Origin: Polaribacter litorisediminis
Lineage (GTDB): Bacteria > Bacteroidota > Bacteroidia > Flavobacteriales > Flavobacteriaceae
DNA: 64,000 bases
Reading direction: 5' to 3'
Assembly: GCF_019968605.1 (NCBI RefSeq)
Contig: NZ_CP082966.1
Span: forward strand, 3,647,501 to 3,711,500
Part shown: in pieces, positions 27,641 to 37,717 of the stretch
How positions within the stretch are numbered: the first letter of the stretch is position 1
How the letters are laid out: every line of letters begins with the position of its first letter
Position numbers and translations under genes: made by a program
Notes under the pieces: generated by a model
What the model was told of the DNA's origin: nothing
Databases searched by the model: none
What the model saw: only the letters and a program-made list of their open reading frames with translations

Positions 27641-28345
27641 ATGATATTAAGTATAATAATTCCGGTGTACAATGAACAACAAAACCTTATAAAGATTCTG
27701 TCGTTTTTAAATGAGCAAGCTAACAAACTTCCCATAGAAATCATTGTTTCTAATTCTCCAGAATCAATTGACGAGAGCGGTATGGTTTGTAAAAATTTTG
27801 ATAAAGTTACGTATTTTGATGCTGTTAAAAAAGGTAGAGCTGCTCAAATGAATGCAGGTGCAACAATAGCTAAAGGCGATATTTTATTGTTTTTACATGC
27901 GGATATAATTTTGCCTAAAGATTTCTACAATCAGATAATATTGGCAATTAAAGAGGGAAACAAAGCTGGTTTTTTTGCATATCAGTTTGATAAAAAAACA
28001 TTTTTACTGCGTATAAATAGTTCTTTTACCCAAAAAGATGGTTTTTTTGCTGGTGGAGGAGATCAATGTCAGTTTTTTACAAAAGAAACTTTTGAAGCTT
28101 TACAAGGCTACAATGAGGAGTTTTGCATCATGGAAGATTTTGAAATGATTGATAAAGTAAGAAAGCATGGAATTTCTTTTAAGATAATACAATCTAAAGC
28201 AACGGTAAGTGCCAGAAAATATCAAACAAATTCTTGGCTTAAAGTAAATTTAATTAACGGATATGTTTTTTTAAAATATAAGTTAGGGGTTCATCCCATA
28301 AAGCTGCGTAAAACCTATCAATCGCTTTTAAGAGAAAGCCTATAA
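27641..28345 (+). CDS. TIGR04283-like glycosyltransferase (family 2)
   Basis: 234 residues. 'SIIIPVYNEQQNLIKILSFL' is the GT2 nucleotide-binding start, 'GRAAQMNAGATIAKGDILLF' and 'LHADIILPKDF' contain the family signature with the DxD-like aspartates. Close to the TIGR04283 group associated with arsenosugar or glycolipid synthesis, but no partner genes (arsenic methyltransferase) are nearby, so that link is not supported here. Followed by a strong terminator. Confidence 0.85.
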   Translation: MILSIIIPVYNEQQNLIKILSFLNEQANKLPIEIIVSNSPESIDESGMVCKNFDKVTYFDAVKKGRAAQMNAGATIAKGDILLFLHADIILPKDFYNQIILAIKEGNKAGFFAYQFDKKTFLLRINSSFTQKDGFFAGGGDQCQFFTKETFEALQGYNEEFCIMEDFEMIDKVRKHGISFKIIQSKATVSARKYQTNSWLKVNLINGYVFLKYKLGVHPIKLRKTYQSLLRESL

Positions 28346-28382
28346 AAAAACCCCGTTTATTATACATAAACGGGGTTTTTAG
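28346..28382. terminator. Bidirectional intrinsic terminator
   Basis: A 15-bp perfect stem AAAAACCCCGTTTAT / ATAAACGGGGTTTTT (28346-28360, 28366-28380) with a 5-nt loop. It serves the glycosyltransferase gene and the convergent small secreted gene. Confidence 0.9.
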
Positions 28383-28386
28383 TTTT

Positions 28387-28716
28387 TTATGATTGCTTTA
28401 AAGAAGTAATTATTTTAACAGTTATGTTTTTGCCTGTTTCTTCTCCGTCTTCGTTTAAATGTTCTATTTCTTGGTTTTTCCAAGTAAGTGTAAATTTCTT
28501 ACCGATAAAAGTATCATCATATAAGTCTATTTCAATTTCATCATCTGTATCGTAAAACAAATGTTCTTTATTTTTATCGTCTACAAATTTGTATAAATCA
28601 TCATCTGTAATTCCTTTAAAAGTAGCTACTAATTTATTGTCTTGAAATATTGATTTTTTTGCCGAAAAAGAAATGGTAATTAATAGCACTAAAGCTACTT
28701 TATATATGGTTTTCAT
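28387..28716 (-). CDS. Small secreted protein of unknown function
   Basis: 109 residues. N-terminal signal peptide (MKTIYKVALVLLITISFSAK). The mature part is acidic and beta-rich ('KGITDDDLYKFVDDKNKE', 'TDDEIEIDLYDDTFIGKKFTL', 'TGKNITVKIITSLKQS'), a single small beta-barrel-like or OB-like domain. No family recognised. A possible -7 box (TATATTTG, minus strand) lies at 28839-28846, which would give a ~115-nt leader. The terminator behind it is shared with the glycosyltransferase. Confidence 0.7.
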   Translation of the reverse strand: MKTIYKVALVLLITISFSAKKSIFQDNKLVATFKGITDDDLYKFVDDKNKEHLFYDTDDEIEIDLYDDTFIGKKFTLTWKNQEIEHLNEDGEETGKNITVKIITSLKQS

Positions 28717-28977
28717 AATTTATTATTTTTAGCTTGTTATTATAATTCTTTTGAAGTTTCTTTTTCCCAAAAAAAAACTTTTTTACTGAAGTTGAATTAC
28801 AATATTTGCATAAGCTAAAATTTATAAATTAAGCAATTCAAATATACATTATTTTTCAATTGATACTACAAATCAATTTAAATTTTCGTGCTAAAAAATG
28901 TTGTTTTTAATATTTTCTAAGATTGATATAAATATTTTTAAATCAATTTATTAGGGTGCTATTCAATTCAAATAGTT

Positions 28978-30624
28978 TTACTCAAAAGTGGTGGCTTCTT
29001 TTAGTTGTTCTTCTAATTCCTTTTGATGTTTATTAACAATTTTATCATCCCAAGAAAACGCTTTTTTAAACTCTTCTAATACCAAATTAGTGTACAAAAT
29101 TACGCTAGGTATGTCAAAAAATAAGCGTCCTGTTCTGCGCATAAAAAAATCAGTCGGATTGCTCGCCATTTCATAGTTTATGGTAAACCAAACTTCTGCT
29201 TTTATCATTTTTTCTGGCATATTATCGTGCATTAAATCATCAAATTTTTGCAAAATAATATCGGTTTGTTTGCCATAATTATAGACTAAATATTGTGCAT
29301 CTTTTTCATCAAAATCTACTTCTGCAATTCTATTATGAATGGCATCTATATAACTTCTTACTTCAGATGAATTTTTAAATGTACCACCAGAAAGTACAAT
29401 TTCTTTGGTTTTGATAGCATCAAATTCTTTATCAAATCTCCGTTCGTATTTTTTACCTACCAAATCTACAATACGTTCCGCCATTTTTCGATAGCCCGTT
29501 AATTTACCCCCAGCAATAGAAATTAATTCTGAATCAGAAACAAAAATTTCATCCTTTCTAGAAAGTTCTGAGGCCGATTTTCCTTCTTCATGAATTAACG
29601 GTCGCAAACCCGCCCAAGAAGATTGCACATCATTTAGTGTAATAGTTATATCAGGAAACATATTGTTAACGGCAGATATTAAATAAGTGGCATCTACTAA
29701 ATTTGTTTGAACGTTGTCTTTATCCTGCTGATAATTGGTGTCTGTTGTTCCAAAATAAGTAACTTTTCCACGTGGAATAGCAAACATCATTCTGCCATCC
29801 GGAACATCAAAATATACAGATTGTTTTACAGGTAATTTTTCATGAGCAACCACCAAATGTACACCTTTTGTTAAATGCAAACGTTTGCCCGTTTTAGAGT
29901 GATTTATTTGTCGCAATTCATCTACCCAAGGGCCACAAGCATTTACTACATATTTTGCTTTTATAGCAAATTCATCCCCAGAAATACGGTCTATAACTTT
30001 TGCTCCAACAACCCTATTTTCTTCGTAAATAAATTCTTTTGCTTCTATGTAGTTAATGATTCGTGCTTTATAATTGCAAGCAGTTTTTAAAACTTCTATT
30101 GTTAAGCGGGCATCATCAGTTCTATACTCGGCATAATAACCAGCGCCATTTAAAATATTTTCTGGTAGTAGTGGTTCTTTTTCTAAAGCTTCTTTTTTGT
30201 TGAGCATTTTACGTTGGTCTTCGCCTTCTACAGAAGCCAAAATATCATACACTTTTAAGCCAATGGAGGTTAACCAAGAACCATACGTTCCGCCATCAAT
30301 TAAAGGTAAAATCATTTTTTCTGGAATCACCAAATGCGGCGCTAATTTGTGCACAATAGCACGCTCTGTACCGACTTCTTTTACCAACCAAAAGTCGAAT
30401 TGTTTTAGGTAACGCAAGCCGCCATGTATCAGTTTTGTAGATTTGCTAGAGGTTCCGGAGGCAAAATCACTTTTTTCAATTAAGGCAACTTTCATTCCTC
30501 TAGAAGCCGCGTCTAAAGCAATTCCTGCGCCTGTAATTCCGCCACCAATAATTAACAAATCGAATTCTGTGGTTTTTAATTGTTGAGTACTATTTTCTCT
30601 GTTGAAAGACGAAAATTTTTTCAT
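28978..30624 (-). CDS. glpD: Aerobic glycerol-3-phosphate dehydrogenase (FAD)
   Basis: 548 residues. Dinucleotide motif LLIIGGGITGAGIALDAASRG (FAD), 'TSSKSTKLIHGGLRYLKQF' and 'YFGTTDTNYQQD' are GlpD/GlpA features, with a C-terminal DAO_C helical domain (~400-530). It oxidises glycerol-3-phosphate to DHAP and passes electrons to the quinone pool; membrane-associated. GlpK/GlpF are not adjacent. It is divergent from the first subtilase with a 74-bp gap. Confidence 0.93.
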   Translation of the reverse strand: MKKFSSFNRENSTQQLKTTEFDLLIIGGGITGAGIALDAASRGMKVALIEKSDFASGTSSKSTKLIHGGLRYLKQFDFWLVKEVGTERAIVHKLAPHLVIPEKMILPLIDGGTYGSWLTSIGLKVYDILASVEGEDQRKMLNKKEALEKEPLLPENILNGAGYYAEYRTDDARLTIEVLKTACNYKARIINYIEAKEFIYEENRVVGAKVIDRISGDEFAIKAKYVVNACGPWVDELRQINHSKTGKRLHLTKGVHLVVAHEKLPVKQSVYFDVPDGRMMFAIPRGKVTYFGTTDTNYQQDKDNVQTNLVDATYLISAVNNMFPDITITLNDVQSSWAGLRPLIHEEGKSASELSRKDEIFVSDSELISIAGGKLTGYRKMAERIVDLVGKKYERRFDKEFDAIKTKEIVLSGGTFKNSSEVRSYIDAIHNRIAEVDFDEKDAQYLVYNYGKQTDIILQKFDDLMHDNMPEKMIKAEVWFTINYEMASNPTDFFMRRTGRLFFDIPSVILYTNLVLEEFKKAFSWDDKIVNKHQKELEEQLKEATTFE

Positions 30625-30665
30625 GCTAAAAAGTTAAATTTTGTGTAAAACGCGTTCAAACGTTT

Positions 30666-30673
30666 TATATTTG
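30666..30673 (+). promoter_or_regulatory. -7 promoter box of first subtilase
   Basis: TATATTTG, a perfect TAnnTTTG match, 25 bases before the ATG. An equivalent box lies before the paralogue at 34323-34330. Confidence 0.6.
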
Positions 30674-30698
30674 TTAAAAACACTACAAAAATAGCAAT

Positions 30699-33600
30699 AT
30701 GAATTACAAATCCTTTAAGCAATTATTTTTTATTTTATGTTTAATTTCTTTTTCTATGGTTTCTCAAAGCAAACTAGAAATAGAAAAAATGACGAAAGAA
30801 TATGATCTCATAAAACTAGAGAATCTTAGTAATAAATTTGCTATTGATTTTGAGACTCAAAAAAATAAAGCATTGATAATGGCAGCCCAAAAAGGTTGGA
30901 AACTAAAATATAAAGACTTAAAAGGTGCCCAGCACGAATTAGTTGGTGTCACCAAAGAAGGTACACCACTGTATTATAAAACGTATAATGTTGATGCCGC
31001 TATTTCTACAAGAGCCAACTTTTTACATAACGGCGGAGGTCTTGGATTAAACCTAGAAGGTCAAGGAATGACAATCCATGTTTGGGATTTTGGTTTGCCA
31101 AGACTAACCCATCAGGAATATGACGGTATTGGAGGTGAAGATAGAGTTTCTATTGGGGATGGAACCGCAGGGTTAGGTGATCATGCCGGACATGTAATGG
31201 GAACTATTATTTCTTCTGGTTTTGATCCTGCTGCAAAAGGAATGGCACCGCAAGCAAAAGGTGTAGCTTTTCGGTATCAGCAAGATGCTGCAAAAGCTGC
31301 TGATGCTGCGGCAGATGGGATGTTAATATCCAACCATTCTTATGGTTTAGTGGTTAGAGATGATAACGATGAGCCTTCGCTACCAGCCTACTATTTTGGT
31401 TCATATATTAACAGCTCTAGAGATTGGGATGCTATTATGTACAATGCACCGTATTACTTGATGGTTACTTCTGCAGGAAACAATGGAGCTGACAATTCTG
31501 CAAATTTAGAACCTTTAGAAGGAAATGCCCCTTATGATAAATTAACAGGTATTGCAACTTCAAAAAATAATTTAGTGATTGCGAATGGAACGGATGCCGA
31601 AATAAATGAAGATGGAAGTTTAAATTCAGTAAATAGAAGCGCTTCTAGTTCTGAAGGTCCGACGGATGATTTAAGAATTAAACCAGACCTTATGGGCAAT
31701 GGAGTGTTAGTATATTCTACTTTAACAACAGCTGATGATGATTATGCCTCTTATAGCGGAACCTCAATGGCTTCCCCAAATGTAGCGGGTTCTTTATTGT
31801 TATTGCAACAATATTATAATGAAACGTATGGTAATTTTATGAGAGCGGCTACTTTAAAAGGACTGGCTTTGCATACAGCCGATGATGTAGATATCGTTGG
31901 GCCCGATGCAAATACAGGTTGGGGATTGATGAATACCAAAGTTGCTGCGGAAACAATTACTGCAAATGGTTTTGAATCTTGGATTTCTGAAGAGGTTTTA
32001 AAAAATGGAGATACTTTTTCTATCAAGGTGAAATCAGATGGTTTAAGTCCTTTATTGGCATCTATTTCTTGGACAGACAAACCTGGAGTTTCGATTCAAG
32101 ATAATATTACTATTGAACCAAATGACCCAACTCCTGCTTTGATTAATGATTTGGATATTAAAGTTACTCGAGAAACCGATGAGTTTAAACCCTGGAGACT
32201 TACAGGAGTGGATAGTAATGAAAAAGGAGATAATTTAGTAGACCCTTATGAAAGAGTAGATATCATGAATCCTTCTGCCGGTGAATATACCATTACAGTT
32301 ACTCATAAAGGAACTTTAGAAGAAGATCAAAGGTTTTCTTTAATTGTTACCGGTATTTCAGGAGAGTTCACTTTTGTAGCCGATAGTTCAGAGAAAACAT
32401 TTTGCTCAGATACAGATGCTGTTTTTAACTTTGAATATATTCCTGCTGTTGAAGGAACTACACAATTTACAGCCACAGGTGCTCACGAAGCAATGACGAT
32501 GTCTTTTTCTGAAAATTCATTAAGTGCTGCTGGAAATTTTGACATCACTTTTGGAAATTTAATCAATGTTCCAGCAGGTACGTATGAAATTGAAATAACG
32601 GGGGATAACGGAAGTGAAACGCAAATAAGAAAAGTTAGATTCGAGGTGTATCATTCAAGTTTTGATAGGAATCCGTCTGAATTAGAATTTCCTGCGAACG
32701 GCCAAAAAGCACTAGCTGCAAAAGTATCATTACTTTGGAAAGAGAATTTAAATGCAGAAAATTATAGCGTAGAATTATCGGATTCACCTAGTTTTAATAA
32801 TATTCTATTTACAGAAGAGGTTACAACTTTAACCATAGATATAGAGGATTTACAACTCAATTCTGTATATTATTGGCGAGTAAAACCAAAAAACAGCTGT
32901 GCTGATGGCGCATACTCGCCCGTTTTTAGCTTCCAAACGGGAGTTATAGATTGTGAAAACACCTTTACCGCCACAGATTTATCTGAGGCTATTATAGATC
33001 CGCTAGTTGCAAATGCTAGTGCTATCGCTACTATTAATGTTTCAGAAGAATTAACTGTAAATAACATTATTTTTACTACAGATATTTCGCATACAAGTGT
33101 TAAAGAGTTAACCATTACCATACAAGATCCTAATGGTAATAATGTGGTTGTTTTATCAAATTCAAATCCATGCTTAGCAGGTATTGCCGACATCAGCAAC
33201 GCAACTTTTAGTGATGATGGAGAGACTTTATTTTGTGGTTTTTCAGCACCTGCCATTAGAGGAACCATTAAACCAGAAAATAACATGAGTATTCCTTTTA
33301 TTGGACAAAATGCTTTAGGAGAATGGAAAATTATAGTTGAGGATAATGCCGAGTTAAATGGAGGCCAAATTAATGCGGCGTCTATTACTATTTGTGCATC
33401 AGCAGAGAATACAAGTATTCCAACATTTACTTCTACAAGTGTAAGTTTAGGAGGTAGTGCAGATTATGTACTAACTCCAGCCAATATGAGTGCTTCTACA
33501 GCATCAGAAACAGAAGAACAACAAGTGTTTGTTTTGGTAGCATTAGCAAAAAAAGGAGTTCTTAAAAAAGAGGGTGTAGCGCTAACGGCTGGAGATACTT

Positions 33601-34019
33601 TTACACAAGCAGACATAACAGCGGGTAAAATTTCTTTTACAAAATCTGAAATAGGTTCTTTTACAGATCTATTTATAGTAGATGTGACCAATGATGCTAA
33701 AGGATGGCTACCAAACCAAACTATTAGCATTCAGGAAGGCGTTTTAAAAGTAAATGAGTTTTCGTTAAATGAAATTTCTTTATGGCCAAACCCAGTAAAA
33801 GGAATTTTAAATATAAAAATAAATAATGTGAATAATGAAGATGTAAAAATTTCTTTATTTGACTTACAAGGAAGACAAATAAGTACGTCTACAAACAAGG
33901 TTACCAACACAACATTTACAAAAGAAATAGAGACCAGAAATATTTCTTCAGGTGTTTATTTGTTAAGCATAGCACAAGGAAATAAAAAAGCCACTAAAAA
34001 GATTATTATTTCTAAATAG
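30699..34019 (+). CDS. Secreted S8 subtilisin-like protease with T9SS signal (copy 1)
   Basis: 1106 residues. Signal peptide (~1-22), propeptide-like N-region with 'KALIMAAQKGWKLKY', then an S8 domain with catalytic Asp130 (HVWDFG), His162 (GDHAGHVMGT) and Ser356 (YSGTSMASPNVAG), so the triad is intact. Later beta domains: a fibronectin/FN3-like unit (~670-750; 'VYYWRVKPKNSCADGAYSPV'), a P/Homo-B proprotein-convertase-like domain (~770-915, 'GEWKIIVEDNAELNGGQINA'), a cadherin-like stretch, and a T9SS type A domain at the end ('ISLWPNPVKGILNIKI'). It should be exported by T9SS and act on proteins outside the cell. Paralogue follows directly. Confidence 0.92.
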   Translation: MNYKSFKQLFFILCLISFSMVSQSKLEIEKMTKEYDLIKLENLSNKFAIDFETQKNKALIMAAQKGWKLKYKDLKGAQHELVGVTKEGTPLYYKTYNVDAAISTRANFLHNGGGLGLNLEGQGMTIHVWDFGLPRLTHQEYDGIGGEDRVSIGDGTAGLGDHAGHVMGTIISSGFDPAAKGMAPQAKGVAFRYQQDAAKAADAAADGMLISNHSYGLVVRDDNDEPSLPAYYFGSYINSSRDWDAIMYNAPYYLMVTSAGNNGADNSANLEPLEGNAPYDKLTGIATSKNNLVIANGTDAEINEDGSLNSVNRSASSSEGPTDDLRIKPDLMGNGVLVYSTLTTADDDYASYSGTSMASPNVAGSLLLLQQYYNETYGNFMRAATLKGLALHTADDVDIVGPDANTGWGLMNTKVAAETITANGFESWISEEVLKNGDTFSIKVKSDGLSPLLASISWTDKPGVSIQDNITIEPNDPTPALINDLDIKVTRETDEFKPWRLTGVDSNEKGDNLVDPYERVDIMNPSAGEYTITVTHKGTLEEDQRFSLIVTGISGEFTFVADSSEKTFCSDTDAVFNFEYIPAVEGTTQFTATGAHEAMTMSFSENSLSAAGNFDITFGNLINVPAGTYEIEITGDNGSETQIRKVRFEVYHSSFDRNPSELEFPANGQKALAAKVSLLWKENLNAENYSVELSDSPSFNNILFTEEVTTLTIDIEDLQLNSVYYWRVKPKNSCADGAYSPVFSFQTGVIDCENTFTATDLSEAIIDPLVANASAIATINVSEELTVNNIIFTTDISHTSVKELTITIQDPNGNNVVVLSNSNPCLAGIADISNATFSDDGETLFCGFSAPAIRGTIKPENNMSIPFIGQNALGEWKIIVEDNAELNGGQINAASITICASAENTSIPTFTSTSVSLGGSADYVLTPANMSASTASETEEQQVFVLVALAKKGVLKKEGVALTAGDTFTQADITAGKISFTKSEIGSFTDLFIVDVTNDAKGWLPNQTISIQEGVLKVNEFSLNEISLWPNPVKGILNIKINNVNNEDVKISLFDLQGRQISTSTNKVTNTTFTKEIETRNISSGVYLLSIAQGNKKATKKIIISK

Positions 34020-34039
34020 ACGTCATAATTTTATAATTC

Positions 34040-34069
34040 AAAGCCAGCACCTCCATGCTGGCTTTTTTT
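34040..34069 (+). terminator. Intrinsic terminator after subtilase copy 1
   Basis: AAAGCCAGCA (34040-34049) pairs with TGCTGGCTTT (34056-34065) followed by T residues. Nearly the same stem (GCCAG/CTGGC) terminates copy 2 at 37687-37717. Confidence 0.8.
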
Positions 34070-34322
34070 ATTTTAAAATTGGTATTATTCTAGTAATTGT
34101 TTACAATTAAAAAAGAATTAGCAGAACCTTCATTACGGTCATTTTTCTAATAAGAAGGATGCGAAAAGAAATGATTTATTACGATATTATATGTCTATAA
34201 ATGGCAATAACATCAAATATTTGACCAGTTTTGGGAAGGTTCGGAAACTAAATTTTTATTTTGAAGTATAAAAAGTGTTATAACCAAAAGTTTAAATTTT
34301 AGACAAAAAATATTTAAAGAGT

Positions 34323-34330
34323 TATATTTG
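34323..34330 (+). promoter_or_regulatory. -7 promoter box of second subtilase
   Basis: TATATTTG, a perfect match, 24 bases before the ATG; the box and its distance from the start are conserved between the two paralogues, so both are probably expressed independently. Confidence 0.6.
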
Positions 34331-34353
34331 CTAACAAAATAAAAAATAGCATT

Positions 34354-37300
34354 ATGAATTACAAATCCTTCAAGCAAATATTCCTTATTTTATTTTTAAT
34401 TTCTTGTTCTATAGTTTCTCAAAGCAAACAAGAGATAGAAAAAATGACGAAAGAATATGATCTCATAAAACTAGATAATTTTAGTGAAAAATATGCTAAT
34501 GATTTTTATGCTGAAAAAGAGAAAGCATTGTTAATGGCAGCCCAAAAAGGGTGGAAACTAAAGTATACAGATTCAAAAGGTTCTCATTATGGATTAATTG
34601 GAGTTACAAAACAGGGAAAACCATTGTATTATAAAACGTATAATGCAGACGCTGCTATTTCTACAAGAGCTAATTTTTTGCATAACAATGGCGGATTAGG
34701 ATTAAATATTGAAGGCCAAGGAATGACAGCCCATGTTTGGGATTTTGGCATACCAAGAGAAACGCACCAAGAATATGATGGAGTAGGAGGAGAAAATAGA
34801 GTTTCTGTTGGAGACGGAACTACAGAATTAGGTGATCATGCTGCACATGTAATGGGTACCATTATTTCTTCTGGTTTTGAGTCAGCAGCAAAAGGGATGG
34901 CACCGCAAGCAAAAGGTGTTGCTTATAGTTATGAAAATGATTTGTCAACAGCAACAGCCACCGCGGCAGACGGCATGTTAATATCAAACCACTCTTATGG
35001 TTTCTCTACTAGAGATGATGATGGTAATCCTTCACTACCTGCTTTCTTTTTTGGAGGCTATATTGATGAATCTAGAAATTGGGATAACATAATGTTTAAT
35101 GCTCCGTATTATTTAATGGTGGTAGCTGCAGGAAATGAAGGAAATGATGAAGGTATAAATTTAGAGCCTTTACAGGGAAATTTTCTTTTTGATAAATTAA
35201 CTGGACAAGGAACTTCAAAAAATGGTTTAGTCGTAGCAAACGGACAAGATGCTGCAATAAATGCAGACGGTAGCTTAAATACAGTAGAGAGAAATAGCTC
35301 AAGTACAGAAGGACCAACCGATGATTTAAGAGTGAAGCCAGACATTATGGGTAACGGAACTGGCGTATATTCTACGTTAGAAGCAGCGGATGATGCTTAT
35401 GCCTCTTATAGCGGAACCTCAATGGCTTCTCCAAATGTTGCAGGCTCTTTATTGTTATTACAACAATATTATAAGGAAAAAAATGGTACTTTTATGAAAG
35501 CTGCTACTTTAAAAGGTTTGGCTTTACATACAGCAGATGATGTTGCAGCAATAGGTCCGGATGCAGATACAGGTTGGGGGTTAATGAATACCAAAAAAGC
35601 TGCAGAAACGATTACAACTAATAATTTTCAATCTATAATTTCAGAAATAGAAATAACACAAGGTAGCACATATACATTGGTCGTAAAATCTGATGGAGTA
35701 GCACCATTATTAGCTTCAATTTCTTGGACAGATGCACCTGGAGTTGCAAATACAGGTGTTGTAAATGACGCAACACCAGTGTTGGTAAACGATATAGATA
35801 TTAGAATAACAAATAACTCAGAAGATAGTTCAGAGATATTTATGCCTTGGAAACTCACCTCTGTAGTTACAAATGAAAAAGGAGACAATATAGTAGATCC
35901 TTATGAAAAAGTAGAGATTCAAAATGCATTGGGAGAGTATACAATTACCATTAGTCATAAAGGAACTTTAGCAGGAGAATCTCAAAATGTATCCTTAATT
36001 GTTACCGGTGTTACTTCAGGAATAGGTTTATTTACAAGTGAAAATGCTAAAACATCCTGCGGAAATACAACCTCTTTTGATTTGAATTATGTGGAAACCA
36101 TCGGAGGAACAACAACTTTTTCTGTTGAAGGGCAACCTACAAATGCTACTGTAAATTTATCAGACACTTCTTTAAGTGCAGATGGAGCGCTTACAGTAAC
36201 TTTTGGAAACTTAGATAACGTGTTACCCGGATCTTACCCAATAAATATTACTGGAAAAAATGGAAATGAAATCACCACAACCCCCATTGAATTAAATGTA
36301 ATAGAATACAAGTTTTCAGGCGAAGAAGTTGTGCCCGCATACCCCGAAAATGGTTTAACAGGAATTACTACATCAAAAGTTAATTTGTCTTGGGAAAAGT
36401 ACACTAATGCAAAAACTTACCTCGTAGAGGTTTCAGAAAGTCCTACGTTTAACAGCATTTCATTTTCTGAAAATAGCGACGATTTACAGTTTTCAATTGA
36501 AGGCTTGCAAAGTGAAACCGTGTATTATTGGAGAATAAAACCTGAAAACACTTGTATTTCTGGGGATTATTCCTCTATAAATAGTTTTCAAACAGGCATA
36601 AGTGAATGCCCAAACACATATGTGGCTACAGATTTTTCTATGGCAAAAATAGACACCATAGCAGGGTCTAGAGCCTTTGTTCCTATAAATGTAACAGATA
36701 CTATGTTTATTGATAAAATTTTAGTGACAACAGATATTAATCACAGTTATGTGCAAGATATAATTATTTCATTAGAAGGACCAGAAAGTATAGGCAGTAC
36801 CCAAGTTGTTTTATTACAAAATCCTTGTGGTGAAATAGCCAATATTAGTAATGTTACTTTTGATGATGATGCAAACCCCTTAAATTGCAATAACATAGCA
36901 CCTGCAATTTCTGGACCTGTTAAGCCAATAAATAATATGAGCGCGCCTTATACTGGTAAAAATGCTTTAGGAGAGTGGAAATTAATCGTTGACGATGGCT
37001 GGGATTTAGATGGAGGACAGATAAATGCTGCAAGTATATCGATATGTACGGTACAAAAAAATACAAATATTCCGTCATTAGCGCTTTCAGATATTATTGT
37101 TGATAAAAACTCTACCTATACAATTACTAGTAGCGATATAAGTGCTTCAACAACGGATGATGTTGCTACAAATCAAATATTTACGTTAGTAAGTTTGCCT
37201 ACAAAAGGCTATTTAGAAATTAGAGGTGTTCAATTATCTCTGGGAGATCAATTTGATCAACATAAAATAAATGCAGGATTTATAAACTATGTAAACACGC

Positions 37301-37671
37301 AAACTGATTCTTTTAGTGATGAATTTAAAGTTGATGTAACAAACAGTTCAAAAGGATGGTTGCCTAATAAAACCATCAACATAAGAGAAGCTACGTTAAG
37401 CCTAGAAAAAAATGTTTTAGAAGAAATTTCTTTATGGCCAAACCCAACAAAAGGAATTTTAAATATAAAAATTAATAATGTGAATAACGAAGATGTAAAA
37501 ATCTCTTTATTAGATTTACAAGGAAGACAAATAAGTACCTCTATCAATAAAGTTACCAATGCAAAGTTTACAAAAGAAATAGAGACCAGAAATATTTCTG
37601 CAGGTGTTTATTTGTTAAGGATACAGCAAGGCAATAAAAAGGCAACTAAAAAGATTATTGTTTCTAAATAA
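34354..37671 (+). CDS. Secreted S8 subtilisin-like protease with T9SS signal (copy 2)
   Basis: 1105 residues, collinear paralogue of the gene directly upstream. Catalytic residues fall at identical positions: Asp130, His162 (GDHAAHVMGT), Ser356 (YSGTSMASPNVAG). FN3-like, P/Homo-B-like and T9SS type A ('ISLWPNPTKGILNIKI') domains are kept. Divergence is highest in the middle (about 430-700, where copy 2 lacks several copy-1 loops) and lowest in the last ~100 residues, where even the nucleotide sequence is nearly the same, suggesting conversion. Both likely cleave different proteins or act as a redundant pair. Confidence 0.92.
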   Translation: MNYKSFKQIFLILFLISCSIVSQSKQEIEKMTKEYDLIKLDNFSEKYANDFYAEKEKALLMAAQKGWKLKYTDSKGSHYGLIGVTKQGKPLYYKTYNADAAISTRANFLHNNGGLGLNIEGQGMTAHVWDFGIPRETHQEYDGVGGENRVSVGDGTTELGDHAAHVMGTIISSGFESAAKGMAPQAKGVAYSYENDLSTATATAADGMLISNHSYGFSTRDDDGNPSLPAFFFGGYIDESRNWDNIMFNAPYYLMVVAAGNEGNDEGINLEPLQGNFLFDKLTGQGTSKNGLVVANGQDAAINADGSLNTVERNSSSTEGPTDDLRVKPDIMGNGTGVYSTLEAADDAYASYSGTSMASPNVAGSLLLLQQYYKEKNGTFMKAATLKGLALHTADDVAAIGPDADTGWGLMNTKKAAETITTNNFQSIISEIEITQGSTYTLVVKSDGVAPLLASISWTDAPGVANTGVVNDATPVLVNDIDIRITNNSEDSSEIFMPWKLTSVVTNEKGDNIVDPYEKVEIQNALGEYTITISHKGTLAGESQNVSLIVTGVTSGIGLFTSENAKTSCGNTTSFDLNYVETIGGTTTFSVEGQPTNATVNLSDTSLSADGALTVTFGNLDNVLPGSYPINITGKNGNEITTTPIELNVIEYKFSGEEVVPAYPENGLTGITTSKVNLSWEKYTNAKTYLVEVSESPTFNSISFSENSDDLQFSIEGLQSETVYYWRIKPENTCISGDYSSINSFQTGISECPNTYVATDFSMAKIDTIAGSRAFVPINVTDTMFIDKILVTTDINHSYVQDIIISLEGPESIGSTQVVLLQNPCGEIANISNVTFDDDANPLNCNNIAPAISGPVKPINNMSAPYTGKNALGEWKLIVDDGWDLDGGQINAASISICTVQKNTNIPSLALSDIIVDKNSTYTITSSDISASTTDDVATNQIFTLVSLPTKGYLEIRGVQLSLGDQFDQHKINAGFINYVNTQTDSFSDEFKVDVTNSSKGWLPNKTINIREATLSLEKNVLEEISLWPNPTKGILNIKINNVNNEDVKISLLDLQGRQISTSINKVTNAKFTKEIETRNISAGVYLLRIQQGNKKATKKIIVSK

Positions 37672-37686
37672 TTACAAAGTTTATTT

Positions 37687-37717
37687 AAAAGCCAGTATAC
37701 GTATGCTGGCTTTTTTT
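37687..37717. terminator. Intrinsic terminator after subtilase copy 2
   Basis: AAAAGCCAG...CTGGCTTTT stem (37687-37695 with 37705-37713) with an inner T-A-T/A-T-G extension, followed by T residues; A-run at the other side lets it serve the convergent FMN-binding gene too. Confidence 0.78.

Larger units (their letters stand above)
34020..34353. other. Intergenic gap between the two subtilases
   Basis: 334 bp. It holds the terminator of copy 1 and a TATATTTG promoter box (34323-34330) for copy 2. The intervening ~250 bp is AT-rich and unlike the upstream region of copy 1; I see no gene there. Confidence 0.6.

Noticed and set aside
27641..28345. Arsenosugar biosynthesis locus
   Set aside because: The glycosyltransferase resembles that family but no arsenic methyltransferase or partner is nearby.
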